A DNA stretch of 40,094 nucleotides from Gemmatimonadota bacterium (GTDB taxonomy: Bacteria > Gemmatimonadota > Gemmatimonadetes > Palauibacterales > KS3-K002), in NCBI GenBank assembly GCA_020344015.1, contig CP070812.1, forward strand, positions 3,961,584 to 4,001,677. Reading direction: 5' to 3'. The notes under the pieces are model-generated. The model saw only the letters and a list, made by a program, of their open reading frames with translations, made no database searches and had not been told where the DNA came from. Shown in pieces: positions 24,414-32,537 of the stretch. Position numbers and translations under genes: made by a program. Numbering within the stretch: position 1 is the stretch's first letter; each line of letters opens with the position of its first letter.

Positions 24414-25082
24414 TCAAACAAACGTCGCGATCTCATCCAGTCCTTTCCTGCCGATGTCCGGCACTACTGCATCCTCCGCCGGATACCCGACCACGAGCAT
24501 CAGGAACGGGCGCTCGTGCGCCGGCCGGCCGAGGATCTCGCCCAAGAAACCCATGGGGCTCGGAGTGTGCGTGAGCGAGGCCAGGCCGGCGTTGTGGACC
24601 GCCGCGACCAGCATGCCGGTGGCGATACCCACCGATTCCGTAGCGTAGTAGTGCTTGAACTTCTTCCCTCCCGGCGTCACGCCGTAGCTCTGCGCGAAGA
24701 TGACGATCAGATGGGGGGCGGTCTCGAGAAACGGTTTGTGCTCGTCGGTACCCAAAGGTGCCAGCGCATCCAGCCATTCCTGCGGCGCCCGCTCCCTATA
24801 GAACTTCTCTTCCTCGCCCTCTGCCGCCTCCCTGATCCGCCGCTTCACCTCCGGATCGGAGACGACCACGAAGTGCCAGGGCTGCATGTTGGCGCCGCTA
24901 GGTGCGCTGCCGGCGGCGAGCAGGCACTCCTCGATCACCTCGGGCGGGACCGGCCGGTCGGAGAACTGCCTGACGCTACGGCGGCGCGATAACTCGACAC
25001 GGAATTCTGCTGCCCGCCGCTTCATCTCCTCGACCGGGTACTCACGATAGTCGGACAACGGAACGAATTTCGGATCCGGCAT
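24414..25082 (-). CDS. Nitroreductase-fold flavoprotein, iodotyrosine deiodinase-like
   Basis: A 222-aa FMN enzyme. ATG at 25082 follows GGAGTTGACG. The FMN phosphate-binding segment [16 protein letters not shown] (about 31-46) and [18 protein letters not shown] are nitroreductase hallmarks. The C-terminal half ([18 protein letters not shown], then [14 protein letters not shown] and [20 protein letters not shown]) looks like the bacterial iodotyrosine deiodinase-like group rather than classical NfsB or BluB. Members reductively remove halogen from tyrosine or have unknown substrates. It lies 16 nt after the channel gene and may be co-transcribed with the genes around it. The subfamily call is from sequence memory, not a search. 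Confidence 0.82.
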   Translation of the reverse strand: MPDPKFVPLSDYREYPVEEMKRRAAEFRVELSRRRSVRQFSDRPVPPEVIEECLLAAGSAPSGANMQPWHFVVVSDPEVKRRIREAAEGEEEKFYRERAPQEWLDALAPLGTDEHKPFLETAPHLIVIFAQSYGVTPGGKKFKHYYATESVGIATGMLVAAVHNAGLASLTHTPSPMGFLGEILGRPAHERPFLMLVVGYPAEDAVVPDIGRKGLDEIATFV

Positions 25083-25098
25083 CGTCAACTCCGTGGCT

Positions 25099-25920
25099 TC
25101 ACAGTGTCGCTCCGCAGTACTTGCAGAACTGCGCATCCGCATCGTGGCCTTCAGCCGCGCACTGGTTGCACGCCCGTGTACTGATAGGCCGCTTGCGAGC
25201 ACCGGCCAGCTCGACCGTCACGATTCCGGTGGGCACCGCGATGATCCCATAACCCATGATCATCACCATAGAGGCGAGGATCCGGCCGAGCACGGTCGCC
25301 GGGGCGATATCGCCGTAGCCGACCGTCGTCATCGTCACGATCGTCCAGTAGATGCTCTCCGGGATGTTTGTGAATCCGTGCTCCTCGCCCTCGATCAAGT
25401 ACATGAGTGCCCCGATGATCAGCATCAGCGTGAGTACGGTGCCGAGGAATACGACGACCTTGCGAATGCTCGCGCGCAGTGCCGCTCGCAGCATCCGCGC
25501 CTCACCGACGAAATGAACCAGCTTCATCACACGAAAGACACGCAGCAGGCGCAGCGCCCGGATCACAATCAGCGACTGTGCGCCGGGCAGCAGCACGCTC
25601 AGATAGGTGGGAACGATGGCGAGGAAGTCGACGATACCGAAGAAACTCAGGGCGTAGCGCATCGGCTTGCCGACGCAAATCAACCTGAGGAGATACTCGA
25701 CCGTGAAGAGCGCGGTGAACAGCCACTCCGCGGCGCGAAGTTGCGGGCCGTAGCGGGCCCGGACCCCGGCAACGCTCTCCAGCATTACGGCGACGACACT
25801 AAGCACGATCGCCAGTAGCAGCGCGACATCGAAGACCTTACCACCGGGCGTCTCGGCCTCGAAGATGATCTCGCGCAGCTTCTCACGCCAAGGCGCCATC
25901 TTGGAATTCATCTCGGCCAT
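25099..25920 (-). CDS. Voltage-gated potassium channel (Kv-type) with C-terminal zinc ribbon
   Basis: A 273-aa integral membrane protein with six transmembrane helices (S1 about 28-50 to S6 about 213-236). S4 has four Arg at every third position (121, 124, 127, 130; [13 protein letters not shown]), a voltage-sensor signature. The selectivity filter TTVGYGD lies at 198-204 between pore helix and S6. After S6 a short cytoplasmic tail carries a CxxC...CxxC zinc-ribbon pair (Cys251, 254, 266, 269; [10 protein letters not shown]...FCKYCG). A KvAP-like channel with such a ribbon is less usual and suggests metal-dependent assembly or gating. The start has only a weak ribosome-binding site. Confidence 0.93.
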   Translation of the reverse strand: MAEMNSKMAPWREKLREIIFEAETPGGKVFDVALLLAIVLSVVAVMLESVAGVRARYGPQLRAAEWLFTALFTVEYLLRLICVGKPMRYALSFFGIVDFLAIVPTYLSVLLPGAQSLIVIRALRLLRVFRVMKLVHFVGEARMLRAALRASIRKVVVFLGTVLTLMLIIGALMYLIEGEEHGFTNIPESIYWTIVTMTTVGYGDIAPATVLGRILASMVMIMGYGIIAVPTGIVTVELAGARKRPISTRACNQCAAEGHDADAQFCKYCGATL

Positions 25921-25929
25921 GGCATACTC

Positions 25930-27258
25930 TCAGTCGGATTCCAGCAGACCTGCCAGGAGTTCGATCGGATGGATGGCTTGTACAGGGATGTGGTGAACGA
26001 GCGCGCCCGCGCCGATCTGCATCAGGCAGCCCGGGTTGCCCGTCGCCACTACGTCGACGTCCGTCTCCAGCACTTCGCCCAGTTTGCGCAACAGAATATC
26101 CTCGCTCAGCCGACGACGTAACAGGCCGTAGAGCCCGGCGGCGCCGCAGCAGCGCTCGGAGCGTGGCAGCTTCACCACCTCGAGATCGGGGACCTGCGCG
26201 AGCAGCTCGACCGGAGGCTCGTCGATCCGCTGCGCGTGTAGCAGATGACAGGGCGCATCGTAGCCCAAACGCGCCGACAGCGATCGATAGCCCAGCTGCG
26301 GTCGCTCGACCAGCCATTCGCTAGCGTTGCGCACCAGGCGTCCGACACGTTCGGCCCGCTCACGGTATATCGGATCATCGCGCAGCCATTCGCCGTAGTC
26401 CTTTATCGCCGCCGAGCATCCCGCCGAGTTGGTGACGAGTAACCTGGCGCCCGAATTCTCGATCGCCGCGATCATGCGGCGGGCAAGCTCGCGCGCCATC
26501 TCCAACCGGCCGGCGTGCGCGTGCAGCGCCCCGCAGCAGAGACCTGGGGGGAGCCTCACCGTCCGCACGCCTTGCGCATGGACTAGGCGCTCCGTCGCGT
26601 GATTCACGTGCCGGAACAGGCCCCACATCACGCACCCCTCGAGCAGCGCCACCAGCTCCCCGTCGGGCGGTCCGCCAACCGCGTCGGCCGACCGCCACGT
26701 CCCTTCGCGCCGCCGCCGCCGTCGCACACCGCGCAGGGCTCCCCTGGCCCGCGGCGCCGTGGCAGCGAGCATCGCCATGGCGAAACGCAGGTGCCCCGGC
26801 ATCCGGCCCGCCCGGCCGGCCCTGGCGATGAGCCGCGGGATACCGCTGGCCCGCAAAAGGCGTAGGGCCAGCCAACCGAGAAGACCAAGCCAGCGGTTCC
26901 CGAAAAACAGGTCAATCGGGATCCCTGCCGCGCGGACCAGCGGCCCCGACGCCGTCACTCGTTCGCCACGGGCGTGCTCGAGCAACGACCCGTAGCGCAC
27001 ACCTGACGGGCAAACCGGCTCGCAAGCGCGGCAACCGAGACAGCGATCCAGATGACGTCCGAACGACCGGTCGTCGACCTCGAGTCGCCCCTCCGCCACT
27101 GCACGCATCAGGTAGAGACGCCCACGCGGTGAGTCGTTCTCGCTGCCCAGTATCTCGTAGGTAGGACATGCGGGTAGACAGAACCCACAATGAACGCATG
27201 TGAGCAGGTCGTCGATCTGCGGGGCGAGCGGCTTCGACGGCACGCTGCTCGTGGTCAT
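25930..27258 (-). CDS. glcF: GlcF-like glycolate oxidase iron-sulfur subunit / CCG-domain protein
   Basis: A 442-aa protein with two ferredoxin-type 4Fe-4S motifs (Cys21, 24, 27, 31 and Cys73, 76, 79, 83) and two cysteine-rich CCG domains (LPPGLCCGALHAH and SERCCGAAGLYG with their NPGC and SAGC partners). This is the layout of GlcF, the electron-transfer subunit that accepts electrons from the FAD subunit GlcD when glycolate is oxidised to glyoxylate. No GlcD or GlcE is in the window. The ATG at 27258 overlaps the aldehyde dehydrogenase stop (ATGA), so translation is coupled. The pairing suggests oxidation of an aldehyde to a hydroxy acid and onward, but this is inference. Related CCG proteins also serve lactate or glycerol-3-phosphate oxidation. 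Confidence 0.87.
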   Translation of the reverse strand: MTTSSVPSKPLAPQIDDLLTCVHCGFCLPACPTYEILGSENDSPRGRLYLMRAVAEGRLEVDDRSFGRHLDRCLGCRACEPVCPSGVRYGSLLEHARGERVTASGPLVRAAGIPIDLFFGNRWLGLLGWLALRLLRASGIPRLIARAGRAGRMPGHLRFAMAMLAATAPRARGALRGVRRRRRREGTWRSADAVGGPPDGELVALLEGCVMWGLFRHVNHATERLVHAQGVRTVRLPPGLCCGALHAHAGRLEMARELARRMIAAIENSGARLLVTNSAGCSAAIKDYGEWLRDDPIYRERAERVGRLVRNASEWLVERPQLGYRSLSARLGYDAPCHLLHAQRIDEPPVELLAQVPDLEVVKLPRSERCCGAAGLYGLLRRRLSEDILLRKLGEVLETDVDVVATGNPGCLMQIGAGALVHHIPVQAIHPIELLAGLLESD

Positions 27259-28799
27259 CGCCTCAAGTCACGCAGCATTCGCAGCGCGGCGCCGGCGCGA
27301 CGTACGAGGCCGCGTCCGTGCCGGAACTTGAGCAGCGACCGAACCAGTCCTTCTCCGCTCCCACCTTCCTCGAACCAGTACGGCTCGCGCTTGAAGGCCA
27401 ACCGGTCCTCGACGCACGCCTTCGGCCGCACGAACTCTCGCAGTCCTTCCAAACCATGCACGCGACCGAACCCGCTGTAACCGACGCCGCCGAACGGGAG
27501 ATCCGGGATCGCGTAGTTGATCAGATGGTCGTTGATCACGACCGAGCCGACGCGCAGTCGACCCGCAATACGGCGCGCCCTTGCGGCATCCCGCGTCCAT
27601 ACGCTCGCGTCGAGCCCGAACGGACTGTCGTTCGCCAGGCGTACCGCTTCTTCGTCGTCCTTCACTCGCATGATCGGCAGAACCGGCCCGAACGTCTCAT
27701 CCTTCATCAGGTCCATGCTATGGTCCACATCGACCAGCACGGTCGGTTCGTAGAAGTGGCCCGGCCCTTTGATCGGCCTGCCACCGAGTAGCACGCGCGC
27801 ACCTTGCGACTGTGCGTCGCGGACGTGTTCTTCAACCCGCTCCAGCTGGAACGGCGCGATCAGCGACCCGACCGTCGCCTCCGGCTCATCGCTCGTCCGC
27901 ACCCGTCGCGCCTCCGCCACCACCGCCTGTACAAACTCATCGTACGCCGACTCTACGACGTAGACCCGCTCCACCGACATACAGACCTGGCCGCACCCGT
28001 AAAACGCTCCCCAAACGGCGCCCCGAGCCGCACGCTCGACGTCGGCGTCCGCGCAGACGATCATCGCGTCTTTGCCGCCCAGCTCCAGCACGACCGGCGT
28101 CAGCGAGCGCGCCGCCGCCGCCATGATCTTCTTTCCCGTCTCCGCCGAGCCGGTGAACGCGATCTTGTCGACACCCGACTCGATCAGCGCCCCGCCCGTG
28201 CGTCCGTCCCCCGTCGCCAAGCTCACCAAATGCTCCAGCCCCGTCCCCTCGCTGTACAGCTCGACGACCAGCTGACCCGTCGCCGGAGTGTACTCCGACG
28301 GCTTGAGCACGACCGCGTTGCCCGCTGCGACCGGCGTGCCTACGCTGCTCATGCTGATGGCGAGCGGGTAGTTCCACGGCGTGATCGCGCCGACCACTCC
28401 GAACGGCTCGTACAGCACCCGAGCTCGACGGTGCGAGAGCCAGCCGGTACCTGCCTGCCGCGCCAGCAGGCCTTTGGGGGCCGTGCGCGTCAGATACGCC
28501 AGGTAGTCGCAGGCAACGGCGACCTCGTACAGCGCCTCTCCTGCCACCTTACCCGTCTCCGCCCTGACCACCCGGGCGATCTCCTCCGAGCGGTCGGCCA
28601 CCAGACGTCGGACCCGGTCCAGCGTCCCCGCTCGCTCCTCCAGTGAGCGCTGCGACCATTCGGCCTGCGCCTCGCGCGCCGCGTTGACCAGGCCGCGCAC
28701 CTCTTTGGCGCTCATGATCGGGAAATCGCCAACATCTTCGCCGGTGAGCGGGTTCTGGCTGCTCAACCGATGACGACGGCGCTCGCTCCCCGTTTCCAT
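27255..28799 (-). CDS. Aldehyde dehydrogenase family protein
   Basis: A 514-aa NAD(P)-dependent dehydrogenase. ATG at 28799 follows GAGGATGTAG; a GTG 24 nt upstream would overlap the preceding gene. Motifs: cofactor-binding GAITPWNYPL and KPSEYTP, FTGSAETGKK (dinucleotide loop), Glu239 in LELGGKD (general base) and the nucleophile Cys273 in GCGQVCMSVERVYV. The C-terminal part has LPFGGVGYSGFGRVHG. The sequence resembles succinate-semialdehyde or betaine-aldehyde-type members, but the substrate is not predictable. It precedes glcF with a 4-nt overlap. Confidence 0.93.
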   Translation of the reverse strand: METGSERRRHRLSSQNPLTGEDVGDFPIMSAKEVRGLVNAAREAQAEWSQRSLEERAGTLDRVRRLVADRSEEIARVVRAETGKVAGEALYEVAVACDYLAYLTRTAPKGLLARQAGTGWLSHRRARVLYEPFGVVGAITPWNYPLAISMSSVGTPVAAGNAVVLKPSEYTPATGQLVVELYSEGTGLEHLVSLATGDGRTGGALIESGVDKIAFTGSAETGKKIMAAAARSLTPVVLELGGKDAMIVCADADVERAARGAVWGAFYGCGQVCMSVERVYVVESAYDEFVQAVVAEARRVRTSDEPEATVGSLIAPFQLERVEEHVRDAQSQGARVLLGGRPIKGPGHFYEPTVLVDVDHSMDLMKDETFGPVLPIMRVKDDEEAVRLANDSPFGLDASVWTRDAARARRIAGRLRVGSVVINDHLINYAIPDLPFGGVGYSGFGRVHGLEGLREFVRPKACVEDRLAFKREPYWFEEGGSGEGLVRSLLKFRHGRGLVRRAGAALRMLRDLRR

Positions 28800-28809
28800 C
28801 GCTACATCC

Positions 28810-29292
28810 TCAACTTTCACCACTCGAGGTATGCGAGTGCACGAGACGCCAACGTCCCGCGAACTTCCGGAAGACCATCGTCCCGAGACCGTGCGCCGCG
28901 ATCCGCTCGCCGTCGCGCAACGCCGTCAGTCTGAAGCTACAGGTGACCACTGCGGTGCTACCCGTCAACCTGATCTCGACGTCCTCGAAGTCGAGCTCCC
29001 GCTCGCTCAGTCCCTCGATCTCCAGTGCCAGGTGGCCGTCCCGGTAGGCGAGCCAGCCACGGTCGGCCCGTCCGCCTTCGTAGACGGTGACGCCCTCGTG
29101 GTAAATGGTGTCGAGTGTGGCCAGGTCGCCTGCCCCGTAGGCCTCGGCGATCAGATCGACCAGGCGGCGGACACGCGCGGTGTCCGCCTCCGGCGGCTCG
29201 CCGCTCGGCGTTCGCACATCGGCGCGCTCGACCGTACAGGCGGCGACCGAAATCGCTGCAATTATCAGCCAGGTGTACGAGGTTCGCGGCAT
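28810..29292 (-). CDS. SnoaL/DUF4440-like lipoprotein
   Basis: A 160-aa protein with a lipoprotein signal (MPRTSYTWLIIAAISVAAC, Cys19) followed by a cone-shaped NTF2/SnoaL-like domain (about 40-155). The domain shows the family pattern of helix (VDLIAEAYGAGDLATLDTIYHEGVTVYEGG) then curved strands, ending FAGRWRLVHSHTSS. Such domains bind small hydrophobic ligands or serve as enzymes; no active-site pattern is evident. The start is 5 nt after the propeller gene's stop and the stop is 10 nt before the aldehyde dehydrogenase ATG, so it is in the same operon. Probably anchored on the periplasmic side. Confidence 0.8.
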   Translation of the reverse strand: MPRTSYTWLIIAAISVAACTVERADVRTPSGEPPEADTARVRRLVDLIAEAYGAGDLATLDTIYHEGVTVYEGGRADRGWLAYRDGHLALEIEGLSERELDFEDVEIRLTGSTAVVTCSFRLTALRDGERIAAHGLGTMVFRKFAGRWRLVHSHTSSGES

Positions 29293-29297
29293 GGCGA

Positions 29298-30278
29298 CTA
29301 AGAGCTGGTCCAGGCCATCCCGTCCGGCTCCTCACCGGCGGCGATCGTCATCTTCACCTCGAAGCTGTCGAGGTCGATGACCGTCAACATGTTGTCACCG
29401 GTATTGGCCACGTAGGCGACCTTGCCGTCGGGCCGGATCTCGATACCGACGGGGAAGGAGCCGATCTCCAGGGTGCGGGCGACCTTCCAGCCATCGAGCT
29501 CGATCTCGATCACCGCACGGGCCCGCGCCTGGCTCACCAGCGCCCGCCTGCCGTCCGGCGTCACCTCCACGCGGATCGGGAAACCGCCCACTTGCATGCT
29601 GTGCACGATTTCGTCGGTCGCGACTTCGACCACCGTGAACGTGCCCGCTGCACGGTTAGTCACCAGCAGATACTCCTGGTCGGTTGTCACCGCGATACCC
29701 TCGGCGCCGGCGCCAGTTTCGATGTGACGGATCACCTCGCCGCTGCTGATGTCGATCGCCGTCACATTGCCCGATCCGATGTTCGCCGTATACGCTTTGC
29801 CTCTATCCTCGGCCAAGGCCACCATGTGCGTGACCTCCTGACCGGTCCGGACGGCACGCTTCACGGTCAACGAGCCGACGTCGACCTCCACGAGATGCTT
29901 CGAGCCTTCCGTCGTCACCCACACAGAGGCCCCGTCCTTCGATACCACCAGGCCGTGCGGGCGGCTGTGTTCTCCAAGATCGACGGTACCCACCACCATC
30001 TGCTGCGGCACATCGACCACCGTCAGGCTGTTCGAACCGTAGTCGGCCACGAACGCCAACCTCCCGTCGGGTGTGACGGCTACCTCGTGGGGGCTGGGGC
30101 CGGTCTCGAGGCGGTTCAACTCCTGGCCCGTCGCGGGGTCGATAATCGAGAGCGTGTTGCCGCTCTTGTTGGTGACCAGCAGCAGGCCGCCTTCCGCCGT
30201 GGGATCGACCTGCTGCTGGTTACCGAAAGCCGTAATGGCGACAAGGGTCGCGCTGAGTACGAGTGGGGCTAGACGCAT
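29298..30278 (-). CDS. YncE-like YVTN beta-propeller, exported
   Basis: A 326-aa protein. The second ATG (30278) is preferred because GGGAGG lies 6 nt before it; the first ATG (30284) abuts it. The signal peptide (MRLAPLVLSATLVAITAFG) is followed by about seven repeats of about 42 residues with YVTN-type motifs (LLLVTNKSGNTLSIID, LAFVADYGSNSLTVVD, AYTANIGSGNVTAID, LLVTNRAAGTFTVVE, VAYVANTGDNMLTVID). This predicts a closed seven-blade propeller in the periplasm. YncE-like proteins bind DNA or protein partners or are of unknown role. It lies 5 nt upstream of the SnoaL-like lipoprotein gene, so the two are co-transcribed. Confidence 0.9.
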   Translation of the reverse strand: MRLAPLVLSATLVAITAFGNQQQVDPTAEGGLLLVTNKSGNTLSIIDPATGQELNRLETGPSPHEVAVTPDGRLAFVADYGSNSLTVVDVPQQMVVGTVDLGEHSRPHGLVVSKDGASVWVTTEGSKHLVEVDVGSLTVKRAVRTGQEVTHMVALAEDRGKAYTANIGSGNVTAIDISSGEVIRHIETGAGAEGIAVTTDQEYLLVTNRAAGTFTVVEVATDEIVHSMQVGGFPIRVEVTPDGRRALVSQARARAVIEIELDGWKVARTLEIGSFPVGIEIRPDGKVAYVANTGDNMLTVIDLDSFEVKMTIAAGEEPDGMAWTSS

Positions 30279-30425
30279 GCGCATCCTCCCGTTCAGTACG
30301 CCAAGTCACCGCACCACATGGTAGTACCGGGCGGCGCGGCGCTGCGAGGTCCTGATTTGGTTGTTCGACGCGTACCGGAAGATACAGAGCGCTCGAGTGG
30401 CAAAAAAGAGCACGCCCGCTTCAGC

Positions 30426-31010
30426 TCAGATCGCGGCGAACCCGATCGCCTCGCTCGACCATTCGGGCGCCGAGCGGAATGCCCCCAGCACCTCTTCGGG
30501 CTCCGCCACCACCTGCCACATCGCACGGTGCCGCGCATCCATGAACCGCTCGGCGATGCAGCGCTCCAGCAACTCGATACACGGATCGAAGAAGCCACTC
30601 GTGTTCACCATCACTATCGGGCCGAGGAAGGTGCCGAGTCGCTTCAGCGAGATCGCCTCCAGCAGTTCGTCCAGCGTGCCGGAGCCGCCCGGCAGTGCTA
30701 CCACAGCGTCGACGCCCTCCAGCAGCGCACGCTTCCGCTCGTGCAGGTCCCCCACTTCTACGATCTCACCGATCCCTTTGTGGTACCACTCCAACTCTTT
30801 CATGAACCGCGGAATCACGCCGACGACACACCCGCCCTCCGACAGGGCACCGTCAGCGAGCCGGCCCATCGAGCCGAGTCCGCCGGCGCCGTAGACGACC
30901 GTCATCGAGTTCCTGGCGAGCAGCCGGCCCAGCCGTTCGGCGGCGTCGAGGTAAACAGGATCGGCCTGGGTGCTCGACCCGCAGTACACGGTGACCTTGC
31001 CTATCGTCAT
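30426..31010 (-). CDS. LOG-family (TIGR00730) cytokinin-riboside-monophosphate phosphoribohydrolase-like protein
   Basis: A 194-aa Rossmann-like protein. The hallmark PGGSGTLDE motif (residues 107-115) and GAGGLGSMGRLADGAL (about 41-56) identify the LOG/YvdD family, which hydrolyses nucleoside 5'-monophosphates to base and ribose 5-phosphate. Length is normal for the family. It starts at ATG 31010, but no ribosome-binding site precedes it: the upstream bases belong to a repeat-rich gap. It may be leaderless or start at an internal codon. A 140-nt gap separates it from the propeller gene; nothing was recognised there. Confidence 0.88.
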   Translation of the reverse strand: MTIGKVTVYCGSSTQADPVYLDAAERLGRLLARNSMTVVYGAGGLGSMGRLADGALSEGGCVVGVIPRFMKELEWYHKGIGEIVEVGDLHERKRALLEGVDAVVALPGGSGTLDELLEAISLKRLGTFLGPIVMVNTSGFFDPCIELLERCIAERFMDARHRAMWQVVAEPEEVLGAFRSAPEWSSEAIGFAAI

Positions 31011-31087
31011 GTCTGATTGGGAATGAGGGAACTTGAATTCGGGAATTGCGGAGTATCGGGAATTATCCAGTCTCGAGCAAGGGAATA

Positions 31088-31135
31088 GGATCCGCGAATC
31101 CGTGGAATCCGTGGTATCCGGGAGGTCGGGAGGTC
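31088..31135. repeat. Short tandem repeat, 9-bp unit
   Basis: GAATCCGTG occurs twice in a row (31096-31104, 31105-31113), preceded by GGATCCGC and followed by GTATCCGGG and two AGGTCGGG/AGGTC units. This small minisatellite lies in the 244-nt gap between the LOG gene start and the DUF3179 gene stop. Confidence 0.7.
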
Positions 31136-31208
31136 AAAGGGCGTCGCGCTGGCACCAAACACCTGTGATTTCCCCACCTCCCTTGTTGCACTGGTCCCCT
31201 GATCGACA

Positions 31209-31224
31209 TTCGGGAATTCCCGAA
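31209..31224. repeat. 16-bp perfect palindrome TTCGGGAATTCCCGAA
   Basis: Located about 30 nt beyond the stop of the DUF3179 gene, within a gap rich in GGGAATT motifs on both strands. It shares the GGGAATTC core with the long palindromes at 5425 and 18315 and the palindrome at 33673. Probably a 3'-end structure or protein-binding site. Confidence 0.7.
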
Positions 31225-31254
31225 CGACTTGCCGATTGGGAAGTCCCAGCCACG

Positions 31255-32400
31255 TTACATGCCGTACACCGGAGTAGTTGGTTCGAATGCGGCCCACGCG
31301 AACCAGAACGGTATGTAGTGTACCGCCGCTTCCAGCTTCGTCCCGGTCAGCGGCCCGTCGATCGCTTCGCCGAAGAAGGTCCAGCGCGTGCCGGTCTCTC
31401 GGTCGCGGAAGCCATCGCCGGCGGCGCGGAAGGTGAGCGTACGGCCGTCGACCGTGCGGTGATAGGCGGCCGCAGCGCCCACGTCGCGCCCCGCCTCGAT
31501 CTGCCGAGCGTCGACCGCCGACGCCGTGCCCGCCCGATAGAATACCGCCACCGCCGCCTCACCCACCTCATGGTTGATCGCCCTCTCCCGCGCCAGAGCC
31601 TCCATCGGGTAGACCACGGCGGCGGCGCCGCTCTTAACTACCACCACCCGGGCCATCGTTGGCAGGCGGCTGTCGCCGCGACCGCGGAACAGCCAGGGGC
31701 TGCCCGTATCGTAGCCGTCGTATGGGCTCGTCCCGTAGGGGCGCCGGTGCCCGGTGTCACGGTTCAGCACCCGGGTGTCGGGGTACTCGCGCTTGAAGTC
31801 CGACCAGCTGACCGTGGGCGCCGGGAGGAAGGTCAGTACGGTGCCCGTTAGCTCGCCGACGATCGCCTCGCCCGTCGCCTGCTGCCACCACGTTTCCGTC
31901 TGCCGGTCGTACATCACCAGGTCGCTGTGCCGCAGTTTGCCCGTAGTGCCGAAGTCGAGCACCATGCTGCCGACCCGGCGGTCAAAGGCGATCGCGGTGT
32001 TACACAGCGGGCAGTACGTGATAGAGACCGGGAGACCGCCCACTTCGTCGTTGACGATCTCGTGCCAGATCAGGACCTGCCACGGATAGCCGCGTACCTC
32101 GCCGTCCTGCTCAAAGACGACAATCGGTTCGCGATCGCCCAGCCAGCGATCCGCCTCCCGCACCGAATCGAACCTCGGCCGGTCGATCGGCGGGATCCCA
32201 TCCTTCGGCGGGCCGCCGGAGATGATCTCGTCCAGCGGGACCGAGTGCTTCGTAAAATCGGTCCTCCAACCGTCGGTGACGAACGGCACTCTCACCCCGC
32301 CGCCGTCCGCCTGCCCCACCTGGGACTCCGCCGTGCCGCAGGCCGACAGCGACACGAGCACCATGGGGACCAGCCCCGAGAAAGATCTACGCATTATCAT
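31255..32400 (-). CDS. DUF3179 lipoprotein
   Basis: A 381-aa protein with a lipoprotein signal (MIMRRSFSGLVPMVLVSLSAC, Cys21). ATG at 32400 is chosen because GGGG lies 6 nt upstream; two other ATGs are within 6 nt either side. The DUF3179 domain follows, with the family signature SITYCPLCNTAIAFDRR, the opening KHSVPLDEIISGGPPKDGIPPIDRP and the late NRDTGHRRPYGTSPY. The enzymatic function of the family is unknown; the conserved CxxC and Asp/His positions could bind metal. The C-terminal third (about 240-381) continues with a second beta-rich segment. Divergent from moaA. Confidence 0.9.
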   Translation of the reverse strand: MIMRRSFSGLVPMVLVSLSACGTAESQVGQADGGGVRVPFVTDGWRTDFTKHSVPLDEIISGGPPKDGIPPIDRPRFDSVREADRWLGDREPIVVFEQDGEVRGYPWQVLIWHEIVNDEVGGLPVSITYCPLCNTAIAFDRRVGSMVLDFGTTGKLRHSDLVMYDRQTETWWQQATGEAIVGELTGTVLTFLPAPTVSWSDFKREYPDTRVLNRDTGHRRPYGTSPYDGYDTGSPWLFRGRGDSRLPTMARVVVVKSGAAAVVYPMEALARERAINHEVGEAAVAVFYRAGTASAVDARQIEAGRDVGAAAAYHRTVDGRTLTFRAAGDGFRDRETGTRWTFFGEAIDGPLTGTKLEAAVHYIPFWFAWAAFEPTTPVYGM

Positions 32401-32537
32401 CGACATCCCCGGTTCGTAGCCATGCTCCTGCGACTCATGCCCTAGGAACAGCAGCGCCGCTGGCTCGGTTTCCCTGGTGGCGGCGGCTTGCATCTGACGC
32501 CGCCCACGGTAACCTTCACGGATTGCCGTCAAGCTCG

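Noticed and set aside
29115..30272. Long plus-strand open frame (385 aa) opposite the beta-propeller gene
   Set aside because: Antisense shadow typical of high-GC genes. The minus-strand product has a signal peptide and clear YVTN repeats.
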